A stretch of 64,000 nucleotides of DNA from Luscinia megarhynchos (lineage: Eukaryota > Chordata > Aves > Passeriformes > Turdidae): contig JAPFBE010000002.1 of assembly GCA_034336665.1 (NCBI GenBank), forward strand, positions 9,718,146 to 9,782,145, read 5' to 3'. Numbering within the stretch: the first letter of the stretch is position 1; the number at the start of each line of letters is the position of its first letter. Shown here in pieces: positions 43,157 to 55,500 of this stretch. Made by a program: the position numbers and the translations under genes. The notes under the pieces are model-generated. The model saw nothing but the letters and a program-made list of their open reading frames with translations, was not told where the DNA came from and ran no database searches.

Positions 43157-43312
43157 AGGGGCGGGGTCTGGCGGCGGCTCAGCCAATGGGGCGGGGCCTG
43201 GCGGCGGCTCAGCCAATGGGGCGGGGCCTGGCGGCGGCTCAGCCAATGGGACGGGGTCTGGCGGCGGCTCAGCCAATGGGGCGGGGCCTGGCGGCGGCTC
43301 AGCCAATGGGCG
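43157..43312 (+). promoter_or_regulatory. RECK: Five-copy NF-Y/Sp1 minisatellite in the RECK promoter
   Basis: A 30-bp unit is repeated five times with few changes. Each unit carries CAGCCAATGGG, a consensus NF-Y site, with CCAAT at 43183, 43213, 43243, 43273 and 43303. The copies are followed by a GGGGCGGGGCC-type GC box, weakened to GGACGGGGTC in the third copy and replaced by GGCGCGCCG after the fifth. A further GC box at 43159-43167 precedes the array. The last CCAAT is 144 bp before the start codon, a plausible promoter distance. Confidence 0.9.
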
Positions 43313-43375
43313 CGCCGGGCGGCGGCGCGGGGCCGGCGGGAGGGGGCGCTGCCGGCGGCAGACCCGCCCGTCGCT

Positions 43376-43395
43376 CCGTCCGTCCGTCCGTCCGT
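43376..43395 (+). repeat. RECK: (CCGT)5 microsatellite in presumed RECK 5' UTR
   Basis: Five perfect CCGT units ending 51 bp before the ATG. Depending on the exact start site this is core promoter or 5' leader. Confidence 0.9.
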
Positions 43396-43446
43396 GCGGC
43401 GGGCGGGGGTCGCGGGGCGGGGTCGGCGCGGGTTCGAGACCCGGCC

Positions 43447-43525
43447 ATGGCGGCGGCGGCCGCTCGGTGGCCCTGGGCCCTGCTGTGCCTGGCGGCGACG
43501 CCGCTGTTGTGCCCCGCGGCGGGCG
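43447..43525 (+). CDS. RECK: RECK exon 1 (coding part)
   Basis: 79 nt encoding 26 residues plus one base: an alanine run MAAAAA, then RWPWALLCLAATPLLC and PAAG, a typical signal peptide. The donor is GGTGAGT. G at -3 and +4 gives a strong start context. The frame is also open upstream through the minisatellite, with in-frame ATGs. I prefer this ATG because it starts directly before the signal peptide. Confidence 0.93.
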
Positions 43526-46500
43526 GTGAGTAGCGGCCGCGGGGGAGGCTGTGGCGGGAGGCGGCTCCGCGGGTCCCTCTCCACAACATGGCGCAGGGGC
43601 GGCGTCGCCCGCGGGGATGCGGCGCCGCGGGACTCTCCTGTCGGGCCGGGATGCGGGAGCCGGGCGACAGCGGGGACGGCGCCCCGCACCTGCCCCGCGC
43701 CCCGGCAGCTGCAGCGGCGCCGGCGCCGGTCCGGGCTGGTGCCTGCGCGGCTCCCCGGGAGGGAGAGCGCCCGCGGGGTCCGTCCCTGCGGCAGCCCCGG
43801 AGCCGGGAGAGGCGCTTCCACAGCCGCCGGAGCGCCGCGTCCCGCCCGGGCTCCGCGCTCGGGATGCGTGCCTGCGGCTGTCAGCCTGCTGCGGGCGGAT
43901 TCCCGGCACTGCGGCTCCCGGGAAGGGGTAAATAACACATGACGCCTGGGTTGCGGGGTCAGAACAGGCTGTGTGTTCAGGGCTCGTATTCCTTGTTTTC
44001 AGTGGAAGAGTGCTGTCGAACAATGTGTTGACTGTTCTACACAGTGAGGGCAAGATGTTTAATAGAGGGAAAGATAGTGGTAAAATAGCTCCCCGCGTTG
44101 AAGTTGTGTGTCTTGGCAGTGCGTGCTCGCAGCCCGGAATGCCAGTCATGTCCACGATTCCCGGATTCCATTCCTGAGTGTGTTCAAACCAGGCTGCATG
44201 GGGCTCTAAGCTGTCTGCTCTAGTGGAAGGTCCCTGCCCGTCATCATCTTTAAGGGTCTCTTCCAACCCAAACCATTCTAGGAATCAATGTGTCTATAAC
44301 TTCCTGGCAGGACCAAAAGACAGTGATGGAACAAGAAGGCAGCACAAGACAGATATTGAAAAACAAAGGTGTATTAAAACGCCTTTTAATACATAGGTGA
44401 CGTTGTCACAGGAGTGGAATATACAAAACATATAATACTTGAAAGCAGAAGACTGCAGTCACTAAGGCATTTATGGGCATTTCATTGTTCTGTAGCTTTG
44501 GTTTCTAGCGAGGCTTAGTTTTAGGAGGGAGATAGTAAAAAGCTACTGGAATTAAATATGACATACTCTGGCCTAGCTAATACTGCAAGTAATTCATGCC
44601 CAAGTTTCTTCTTTTCCTTCAGTCAAAATCTGCCTAGTAAGGTGTTGTGAAAATGACTTTTTTTTTTTGTTGTACCAGTGTGATACATAGTTCAGATGCA
44701 GCTCAGCAGAAATCTGCAATCATTAAATTTTCCAGTGTGTGGAAGTAAAAGCTTTGAAGGACACATCTGTCTGTTTTCTAAAACACTGGTCCAAACATAG
44801 GAAAGTGAGGATGAAAATGGTTATTAAGGCACTGTTCAATTCATTTTATATTTCCCAAGCTTAACCATGAATGAACAAAATATTTGATTGGTAGGGGGTC
44901 AAAGCACAGCAGACTATAATGCTAAAAATGCTGCTTAAAGCTTTGATGTGTTCATATCTGTGTTTGCTCTATGACTTCCATCCAGTCAGGCAAATCCAGT
45001 CTTAATCATCCATCACTAGTGAAACAATTTACGGTTTTGTTCCAAGGGTTTTAGAACACAGAGTTCAATGAGCAGCTATGTGAAAAGAGGCCCCTGGTCT
45101 GATTTCCCTCACCACCTGTTCCTGATTCTTGCACTTTTCAGATTCCCTGAGATGATTCAATTTACAAAGGCACATATTCTCTAGAGAGATTTTTGGCGGG
45201 TTTTTTGTTTACTTTTTCGTATTTATTACTTTTTTTTAAAGTTTCCCTTGAGTTAAGTAGCAGAAATGTGACTGGAGGCAGAAAGGGAGTGAGATCTCAT
45301 TTTGGTGACGGTGAGTGTTCAGGGGTAACTGTGAGACTTCTTGTAAGGATCTTCATTTTCAGAACAAAACTTTCTCGTGTTCATTTTTTGCCTTTTGGGA
45401 AGGAAAGTTTCCCACGGTCATCTGTGGGCCAGAAAATTGTCCTGATAAAACATCAAATGTGTACTTGTGTTCAGAAGTGATGGCTAAGTGTTTCAAAGCT
45501 TTTAAATATCTTCTTCCCTCTCCCTGCTTTCCCATAGGCTTGTCTTGTTGTTACCATGCAAAAGACAATTTAATGTGCCGTGATGTCTGTGAACAGGTAA
45601 GCTTGTTTTGAATTTAACTCCATCAGAGTTGAAACTGTGCCTTTAGACAGTGGTGTAGCAATATTGTTTGTAAGCTAAGGTCTCTGTCTGGAGGCTCTGT
45701 GTGAATTCTGAGATGTAATGGTATTGAAATGAGAACTTAGAGGTTTTAAAACCACAGTCCTCTTTCCTTTTGTAGTGGGAAATGGGTTCTGCTGAAGTTG
45801 AGGAGAAATAGAAATACCAACCTGAGGCCACAATTTGGTGAAGAAGTGATAAGCACTTTGGGAAATGAGAGGGGTGAAGGTATTTCACAGAATTTATGAA
45901 TCTTATGTGTTTCTAAATTCTGGGGAGTTGAAACTGAAGAACAAGATGGTATCTTGAGAATACAACCAAATCTTCTTTTAGCTTTCATATTGTTAGGCCA
46001 AAAAAAGGAAAAGTCTTGCAGTCTCTTTGCATAAGATATTCTTTCAATTCCTATAATTCTTGCAGCCCTTCCAGATAAGTTTATCTCTTTGAATACAGAT
46101 AAGCAAAACTATACATGGCATTATTAAAAAAAGCATGGCATTCTGTCTTAAATACTGTGTTTGAACCTGGATGTAAGTGAAAGATATCCATTCCTATATT
46201 TTAAAAAATGTTGAATTTAGTAGCTGCATTTATATGGCATTTGGAATCATCTCTCCATTTCTTTCTTGTGTTTCATTGGTTTGAAGTTTCCAGCTTATCA
46301 TGTGAATTCCTGTTGGCTCGTCATGAAAGGCCTCCAGCTTTTTACTGTCAAATTCCATCCCAATTCTGCTGCACTGGTTCTAATTATTACATAGTTTTCT
46401 GTGGGTTTTGTAAGATACTCTGATCTGGCCTCATCTGGATGATCTCAGATAATCAGCATATACAGAATCTTAGTGGTGAGAGGTCTAGAACAAGTCAGAA

Positions 46501-49500
46501 GCAGGACTGGTGCCCCTCAAAGTATTCTGTGAGGAGCTGGCTTGGCTACCCCACATCAGGCTGGTGGCATCCTTTTCTGTGTGATACAGTCCAGCAGGCT
46601 GACTGAAGGAGCTGTCTGCTGTTATTTTACTGGTTTTCATCTTCTGTAACATAACTGTTTTGTGCAGCTGGCAGGAGGAAGTTTCCTGGCCTGTCTTTGG
46701 ATGTGCACTTGCAGATTAGGTTTGGGGTCTTAGAGCACCTGAGGAGGAGCTAGGTTCAGCTACTGTGAGACCTTTGAAAAAGAGAATGTATTACAGATTT
46801 GTTTGTCAACTGACATAATTCAAACACCTAATTATTTTGCATTCTTAATAAGTTTAACCCCACTCTTAGCTTTAGTATCATCTCCTTTTCATGATTATTT
46901 GATTAAGTGTGTCAGATACAGTAACAAGGAATAAACAGGCCTGTCTTTCTTTAATTGGCTATTTTTTCCTGAATTTATTTCTGAGAAGTTTCACAGTGAT
47001 AAGTTTTCTGGCAGCATTCATCTGTATACCATTCCAGAGGATTCTATCCATATCCTCCTACAAGAATAAAGACAGTGCACCCCTCCTCCCAGGAAAACAC
47101 CTTAATGTTCCAAGAATCAGATTCAGATAAACAGAGAAGTCATGAACAAGCTTTGGTGCAGAAAAGATATGGTATAGAGAGTGTAGAAGCAGGGAGATGT
47201 TTTACAAAAGGAATTTAGACCTTTTGCCAAGGCTGGTAAGGTTATGTAGGGAAAGAGAAAGCTCAGCTGGAATTGAGACTCACAGAAGATGTCAAGGGCA
47301 GCAAGACATTTTATGGCAGTGGTTAGAGGCTGAAGAAGGAGAAATGTGAAGCTGTTGCTGAAGGCAGCATGTGATGTAGTGTCAGTAAATCACTCTTGGC
47401 CTGGTAAAAATCTGGTTTGATAATAACACTGGATTTCTGGATGAGGGGAAAGGCATGGATATCATTTGTGTTGTCTGTAGCAGTTTTTAAACATTAATGC
47501 CCTCAATGTATTTGTATCCATTTTAGGATAATATGGGTTTGAGGAATGGACAATTAGATGAGATGGAGGTTAGTGGGTCCTACTTTGCCTCCAGATGAAT
47601 AAGAAGTGGAATACCAAGGGTGTCTGCCCTGGGACCTGTCCTGTTTAACATCTTTGTTAACCACCTGGACAAGGTGACTCTCATTGAGTTTTCAGGCCAT
47701 ATGAAGCTGAAAGGAAATGTTGATAATGTTAATGGCAGGACTGTCATCCACAGGGATCTGGGCAGATAGAAAGGATAAGCAGGTGGACACCATGGTCTGG
47801 TCTCATAGTTGACCCTTCTTTGAGCATGAGGTTGAAATAAATGATCTTCTGAGATCCCTTCCAACCTGAATTCTTTTACTATTCTATGACCTCAGAAGAG
47901 TCAAAATACTAATGCAGTTCTTTTTCTGCTCTCGTTTCTGAAACAAGTGCTGTTGTTCTCTTGATTTTTTTCCTGTAAGTTTATCATGTTAGAATAGAAC
48001 TGATAGTTTATCGTGTTAGAGTAGAACAAATTTAGAATAGGTCTGTGATATACTTTTCCCTCTGAAATTCATCTGTTTCAGTTATATCACTTCCAGTTTC
48101 ATAGCACACATTAATACGTCTGTTTCCATTCCTATTGTTGACCAGTTTCTTGTTTTAATTTATAACTGAAACTTAATTAGACTGCTAAAGGAACAATATT
48201 CTCAACATCTCAGTTGTATTCCATCCAGTCTAGCAAGCTCCTGGTGTTCAGCTTGCCTGTGGGTACTGAGCATTTCCCTCTTAGTTTTGATTGTGTCTTT
48301 AACTAGTCTCCCTTTTGTTCTACCTTGTTCCACAGAAATTACTTGCTTCAGGGTTTTTTTGAAGTTTAATTGCTTAAGGTCATGTAACATGTAGCAGAAG
48401 GTTAATTAAGAAAACAGAGTTGTATAGTATTTTGATATGTGCAGCAGAAATCTTGTTAACATTGCCCTTCCACATTCAGTATAAACTTTTTGATTGAAAT
48501 GTTTTAGGAGGAAATTCTCATTATCTTTTAAACAGAAAAAATTACTTCTCTATAAAAAGTAAAGCATATTTGTAAAACTATGCTTTGAAGGAAATCTTAA
48601 ATTTTCTTTCTGTTCATACTGTAAGGCAAAGTTATCAAAGAGTAGATATTAGAAAAACTAAAAACAGTTAAATCAATTGAAAAAAGTGTTTGATGTGCCA
48701 TTACATTCTCTGTGTTTAAAGGTGTGTTTTGTTTCTAACAGATTTTGTCTTCTAAGAGTGACTCCCGTTTGAAGCACTTACTGCAGCGAGCACCTGAGTA
48801 TTGTCCAGAATCAATGGTAAGGCATGCTAGAAAAGCTCTCCAAATGAGATTTGAACCTCAAAGTAAGGTTTGGTTTTGTTTTGTTTTTTCTAAAGCCATC
48901 ATAAATTATGATACTTGCAATAAGGTGGCATATATAAGCTATAAAATGCAATTAAAATCTTATCTATGCTGTAAAAGTTTGTGCTGTGAGATTGTCACTT
49001 GAATGTTAATGATAGTGACTTTAATTGTATCATATGTTTCAACACATGTATGGCACGAAGCCATGAGGTCTTGGGCTAAGACAAGAAGGTCCTGATAGCT
49101 GCACAAAATTGTTTATAGCCTTATCTGAGAAACTGAAGTAATGCTTTCATTGGATAAGTAAGATTATGGTTTCCTGAAAGTTCTGTAGTGTCACTAAAGT
49201 TCTTCAGTTTCACCAAAAAAAAAAGTGTAATCTGCTCCCTCTTGTAAGCATGATCTAATCAGGGAATAGATAAGTATGGTCATTCAGATTGTAAATTTTA
49301 GAGACTTATCTCTTGGCACCCTTTTGCAGTCAGAAAAGCCTGATTGCTTCTGGTAATTTCTATTACTTCTGAACAGTATCAATACTGTTTGCAGCAAGCC
49401 TGAACATGCTCAGCTGAAGTGGGCAATGAGTGGGAGTAGTAAATCTGGGAATAACATTTAATGAGCAACTTCACAAAATTATGTTCGCTTCTAGATACTT

Positions 49501-52500
49501 TCCTTCTGTGTGTCAAAGTTCCTTCAGTTTTTTGTTTCTGGGAGTCAATAACTCTAAGGTCTCAGAAGGTTATAGACAGCTCCTGGTAAAACCTGGCATG
49601 AAAACCTAGCAAAGTGATGAATAGCTTTTGGTTTGGTACTGGTTTTCTTTATTTTTCATTTCTTGAGAAGATGAGTAGAATCTTATCTGTATAGCCGAGA
49701 AGTGCTTCTGATAAGACAGGATTGGAGATTATCTGAAAGGGGGAAATGACTTGTTATTTATAAAGATAGTAGCTGGGAGTGATTTTTATAACTCCCAATT
49801 ATTATCTTTTTAAATGATAAGTCAGCTGTCCAGGGTGGATCTTAAATGAATATCACTGAAGTGATAATATCTAGATACATAAAATAGTTAACCATTCAAC
49901 TCAACACCATATTTTCTGTTCTCAGGTATCTCTTGTCTTGTTGGACAGGTGTTCTGATGCCATTTCACAGATGAGCAGATAGGTTTGAATTTAATCAGAT
50001 GGTCCATATGCTTGAGCACTGGTTACAGACATTGTGTTGTGTGTATACCTTCAAGTAATATCATAGAAAGGGTATTGCCTGGTATTAATTTAAAAAGTAA
50101 CTGTTAACACAAGAGGTAATTTTTAAATTGTTTTTTAGAATCATAGGTGCATTTAGGTTGGAAAAGAGGCTAAAGATCATGAAGTACAACCATTTACCTA
50201 CTCATGAAATAAAGAATGTCAATTGAATCAAAGGAATGGAGCTCATGGAACTTGTAGAAGTAGCAGCTCTTTACCATCTCTTTTGGCTCTTGCCTAAGTG
50301 GAATACTTCTGTAGATACAGAGAACAGTGTTAGATCATTAAATGCAGATCCATTGCAGCTTTGGAAAGTCATTGATTCCTGTGATGATAGATGTGTCGAT
50401 GTGTGACAATATGGGTTGCTGTGTCAGTGTGATTGAAACCCTTTTTAAAATTTGTTTTCTGTGTGGTTAGTGTGTTTAGGGTATTTTTAAGCTGGTGGGA
50501 AGAAAGTCTAGGGCAATAAGCTTCTCCACATGTCTTAGTCCTAGACAAATCTTGTTCTTTGTCTAAGTTGCAGTTTAGTTCTGTAAACACTGATGGAGAG
50601 AGTTGACTAGCTTGTGTATTCCAGGTAACTACATTAGGTTCTGCATCTGCAAGAATGCTGCTATTGATTCCATGGTCTGTGCATAGCAGCCCACTCATTG
50701 AAGGAAATAGTACTCAGCTTCTATCAAAGCACTTCTTTAAAAGATATTTAAACATAGGAATTCTTCCAGTCAGATATTTAAAACCCAGTGAAAAATTGCT
50801 GAAATTGCTGGTTTGAGTCTGCTAGACTCTTTTATTCCGTAGACTTGCTTTTACTTAATTGCATTTTTACTTTTCAGAGAGAAGTGTGGGGTTGTATAAA
50901 TTCTTCTTTGCCAGGTAAGAAATACCAGTTGGCTATTGAATCATGTTGCTTTTTCACCCTCTGTGTGTTTTGATGTTGTGTCTGCCACCTGCACCCATAG
51001 ATTTCATGATAATTTAACTTCCATTATGCATCTAATATAAACTGTGTGGTGTTTAGTTTTCTCTAGTATATAATGAGTTACCTGTACATTTCATTAATAG
51101 TTTTCTTTTCCTAGTTGAAAAGTATTTAATATGTTTGTATAATTAAACGTGTTCTTCTGTGATAAATCCAGGAAATACCAGCATTTCTTTCTTTTCAAGA
51201 TTTTTTGGGTTTTTTTGCTTTGTTACATCTTAGCCTGATCTACAAAATGGTTGATAATTACAACTTTACTCTAGATGCAGCATGATTTTAACAAAAACTG
51301 AGTAATACAGGGAGATAGTAAGAATTAAGCAAACAATTTAACTGCAGGGGCTCAGATGGTGAACCAAACTGCTTGGTACAGGTGGATTTAGAAAGTGTGG
51401 CAGGTTGAAGCTGGCCAAATGCCAGTGCACCCACGAGAAATCATTTATTCATTTTCTTCTGCTATAGTTAAGCAAACTCATAGGGTGAGATAATGATTAG
51501 GAGAAAACACTTTAAGGGCAAAGCAGGTATAAAGAAAAAAAAATTATTAACAGAATGAAAAGAGGATAATGAGAACTAAAATAAACCTTTAGAACACCTT
51601 TGCCCTCCCCACCCTTGCATTTTTTTCTTCCCAGCAACAGCACAGGGAGACAAAACATGGGATTTTTAGTCAGTTTGTCCCATATTAAGATCTTTCTTCA
51701 GTTCACTTAGGGAGAAGAATCTCTTTTGCTATGCCATGGGGTCTTTCCTATGGGAAACAGTTCTCTGTGAACTTTTCCAGCATGGTTTTAATTTTAACAG
51801 CTAACAGTCTGCCCGGAACCTGCTTGCAGTGTGAAGTCCCTCCCACAGCTTGCAGTCTTCCCACAACTGCTTTTTTGTGGGCCATTTAGCTTATGGGGTG
51901 CAGTTTTTAAGGATGAGCCGTTCTAGAGTATAAAAGCAAGGGCCTCTTCCTCTATCTCTGAAAGGGTTCTCTCTCTCTGTTCAAGCCTCTCACCCATTCA
52001 CAGCTTTTCAACATCTGCATGCTCCAGCACAAGTGCCTTTTTCTCATGGGCTGTGGGTGAATGCTGCATCCCCCATGCACTTCATGAATTACAGGGAACA
52101 GATTGTTGTATTGTATAGGACTATGTTGCATTGTAGTCCTCACCATGGCTTGCAGAAGAATCTCAGCTCCCAGTCTTGGAGCAATTCCTCCTCCCCCTCC
52201 CTCCTCTGCATCGTCCTTGGTGTCACCATGTTGTTCTCCTCACGTGTCCTCACTTTCCTCTTCTCTGACTCAGGAGAGAATTGGTGTCTGTAGGTTTGTT
52301 TGTTCCCAAGTTCTATTAATTGAAAAGTTTTTATACAGCTCTGGCAGAGCTGAAAAGTTGATTTAGTCCGAGCTTAGCATTGGGAATTGCTTGCCATGCT
52401 TCTCACTGCTGTCACACAGTCCAGGCTGCATAGGTGCCAGGATTATCCTTAGCAGGATCTTGGGCACTGCTGGCCACCCCTCCAAGGGCAGAAAGAGAGC

Positions 52501-55500
52501 TTCCCACGGTTTCCCCTTTCTTAAGTATGTTATCATAGAGGCATGTTATCATATTTCCTCGCTCCTCCCTCTTTCCCTCTTCACCAAAAGTCAATGAATG
52601 CAAAACCAGCATAGAAAGTTAAAGCATAAATCACGAGATAGGACTGTAATGTTAAAAAGAAATATCAAGAATAGATGAAATCAGGCTTAACAAGTCCATT
52701 TTACCATGTGTAATTTCTAAAAGAGTTTGAAATTACAAAATTAAATGCTTTGAAATTAAAATGCTATATTTGGAAAAGTGGGAGTGAGGAAAGAGGAGGC
52801 TGTAACAGTTTTACAGCATCTGCTTGGACTCCCCTCCTCCTTCCTGTCCCTCCACCAGGCCTCTGAGGCAAACTGATGATTCTAGTGCTTGTAAACAGAC
52901 TTTCTGTCTTATTGGTTAGAAACCTGTGTGCAGTTGCCCAGCTTCCATCCTACTGGAGTCACAGGGACACAGCTGGAAGGCTCCCACAGCAGGTGTGCAG
53001 GCAGTCTCCTTGGAAGAATCCCATGCCCTGGAGAAAGGAAGGGTCCAAGAGAGCTGCTTGACTTTCAAGGATCACCTTATCCAAGCTCCACTTAATGCAT
53101 GGTGGGGTTAGAAAATCCAGAGCCTGCCAGGAGTTGATCCTGGTGAATTGTGTGATGGGCAGCCAGAAAGCTTCTTGAACTACATCAGTAGAAAAAGAAG
53201 GCTGGTGAAAATGAGAGTCTGCTGCTGAATGAGGCAGGAAACCTGGTGACAAATGGCACTAAATAGTCTGTGATCTTCTTTTCCTCAGTCTTTACTGGTG
53301 AAATGAACCTGCAGGAATGGCAGGTCCCTGAGATCAGTCGTCAAGTCCAGAGCAAGGAAGACTTGTGCTTGATGGAGGAGGATAGGGTTAGGTATTGAGA
53401 GGGGATGCTCAGGACTGTGAAGAAGAGGGAGAAAGCAAGTTCCTCCTGCCTGTAGAAAGGGCAGGGATGATCTAAGGACCTCTAGGCTTCCACAGTTTCA
53501 CATCAAACCGTGGGAAGGTAACAGAGCAGATCTTCCTGTAAACAATTTCCAGATGCATCGAGGACAAGAAGGTGATAGTTTACAGTCAGCATGGATATAT
53601 GAAGGGAAACTGTGCTTAATTAACCTGATAACCCTCTATGATGAGATGACTGCCTTTTTAGATGAGGGGAAAGCAGTGCATGTTGTCCTTCAGTAAGGAT
53701 TTTGTCACTATTTTTTATGACTTGCTTATAGAGAAATTGATGAAGTGTGAGCTGGATAAGCAAGCAGTGGAGGTGAAGTAAAAACTGGCCAAATTGCTGT
53801 GCCAGAAGGTTTGGTCAGCATCACAGAGTGCAGCTGTAAGGTTGATGCTGGGTCTAGTCTTGTTTAACATCTTTGTTAATGATGGGATAGAGTTCACCCT
53901 CAGTCTATCTGCTAATGATGCAGAAGTGAAAGGAGAGGTTGCTAGACCAGATGGTTGGGCTGCCATTCACAGGGATGTTGATTAACCACAGGAATAGGCA
54001 GATAGGAACTTCATGAAATTCCAGAGAAGGAAATGCAAAGTCCTGCACCTGGCAAAGGCCCCACGCTCCACAGCACACAGGAGGCTGGCCAGCTGGAAAG
54101 CAGCTTGGTAGAAATGTACCTGGGAATCCTGGTGACCAGCAAGTGGAACATGATCCAGCGTTGTGCCCTTGTAAAACAAAGGCCAACAGCATCCAGACTG
54201 CATCAGTGAAAATGTTGCCAGCAGATTAAGGGAGCTGATCCTTCCCCTCTGCTCAGCATTGGTGAGATTACAGCAGGGATACTGTGTCCAGTTCTGAGCA
54301 TTTTGGTCAAGAAGACTGTGAACACTCTCGAGCAAGTTCAGCAGAGTGCCACTGTAAGGTGATTAAGGAGCTGGAGCATATATGAGGGCAAGTAGATGAT
54401 TTGTTGTGGCTGAGGAATCTGTATTGTACAGATGAATTTGATGAATTATCATAACTATAGGCTCCAGTCAATTAATTGTGCACTGAAGATGTATTTTCAT
54501 CTAGAATGCACACAACTACATTGATGACAAAATTAATTTACAAGTTTTACTGTATTAAGATTGAAGTTCAGTGATTCTTGAGAGTGTGACATCCATTTAT
54601 TCACAAGCTTGTCTGCTGGCTGGATATAACCTGGAGAGAGGGCCACTTGCCAAGAGAACATTAACAACAGCTGAAAATTATCAGTCTTCTTAATTTGGCA
54701 TGTTTGTGTAGCTTGCTTCGTTCTTTTATCACCATTTAGTTTAGTTCCAGTATGTCTGAAACCACAGGCCCTGTGTTGCACAAAATATGGATGCCTGATT
54801 ACTCAGTGGTGACTTCTCAGTGGTGACACTGCCTTTGAAGCTGTCCAGCTGTATTTACCATGTGTTTCTCCTGGTTACAGCTAGTTATTGCAGCATAGAT
54901 TTCTGGAAATATTTTTTTCATGTTGCACATGATGTGTCTTTGATGTTTTTTAGGTTGCTTATGCCTTGTGTTATCAATCCTACTAATAAATGTTCTACCA
55001 AACATTACTGTTCTGATTGAAAGGAATCCCCACATAGGAATTTATGCAGAAATGACAGTTGTGTTATTTTATGCCTAAAACAGAGCATAGTGAGTGGTTG
55101 ACTTGGCAATTAACTGTACATATGTAGTGAAACCTAAACTCCAGATTCTTGAACACCGATTGCGAACAACTGATGTGTTCACAACAGTGATCTCTTTGAC
55201 ACTGTCAAAAAGATGCTCAACCTCTGAAAAACTATTTCTACACCCCTGTGTGAGCTGTACTTGCAGTTGTTCATGACCTTCACAGCTGTTTTGAACCAGT
55301 GTGAATTGGAAAGCTGAGGCAATACTCTGAATAGATGTCCAGAGGATTTTGAGGGTCTCTGGAAAGACCTATGGATCTTGTGCCTGCCGTGCCTGCACAC
55401 TGAGGGTCTGAACCATTCAGATGGTCACACTGACACTGGCAGAAGCTGCTGTGCACCTTTGCCCCTCTGTTCCCTCCACCTGCTGAGCAATGCTGCTACC

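Larger units (their letters stand above)
43110..43930 (+). promoter_or_regulatory. RECK: RECK CpG island promoter
   Basis: About 800 bp of very GC-rich, CpG-dense sequence containing the GC/CCAAT array, the presumed transcription start, exon 1 and the start of intron 1. No TATA box is placed near the expected start. The island ends near 43930, where composition falls sharply. Mammalian RECK also has a CpG-island promoter with Sp1 sites through which RAS signalling represses it. Confidence 0.85.

Noticed and set aside
43157..43312. CRISPR-like look of regular 30-bp repeats
   Set aside because: The units are contiguous with no spacers between them, and the locus is a vertebrate promoter.
43110..43447. 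Bidirectional promoter for a - strand transcript opposite RECK
   Set aside because: CpG islands can be bidirectional, but no - strand exon or splice signal upstream of 43000 supports a gene there.
42848..44266. Several long overlapping open frames (up to about 440 codons) on both strands across the CpG island
   Set aside because: They are produced by GC-rich, stop-poor DNA and by tandem repeats whose units are multiples of three. They are low complexity, overlap each other in all frames and cross the RECK exon 1 donor. Only the signal-peptide segment is supported.
52990..54395. Possible active retrotransposon
   Set aside because: CR1 reverse transcriptase segments are recognisable but broken by stops and frameshifts, and both ends are missing.
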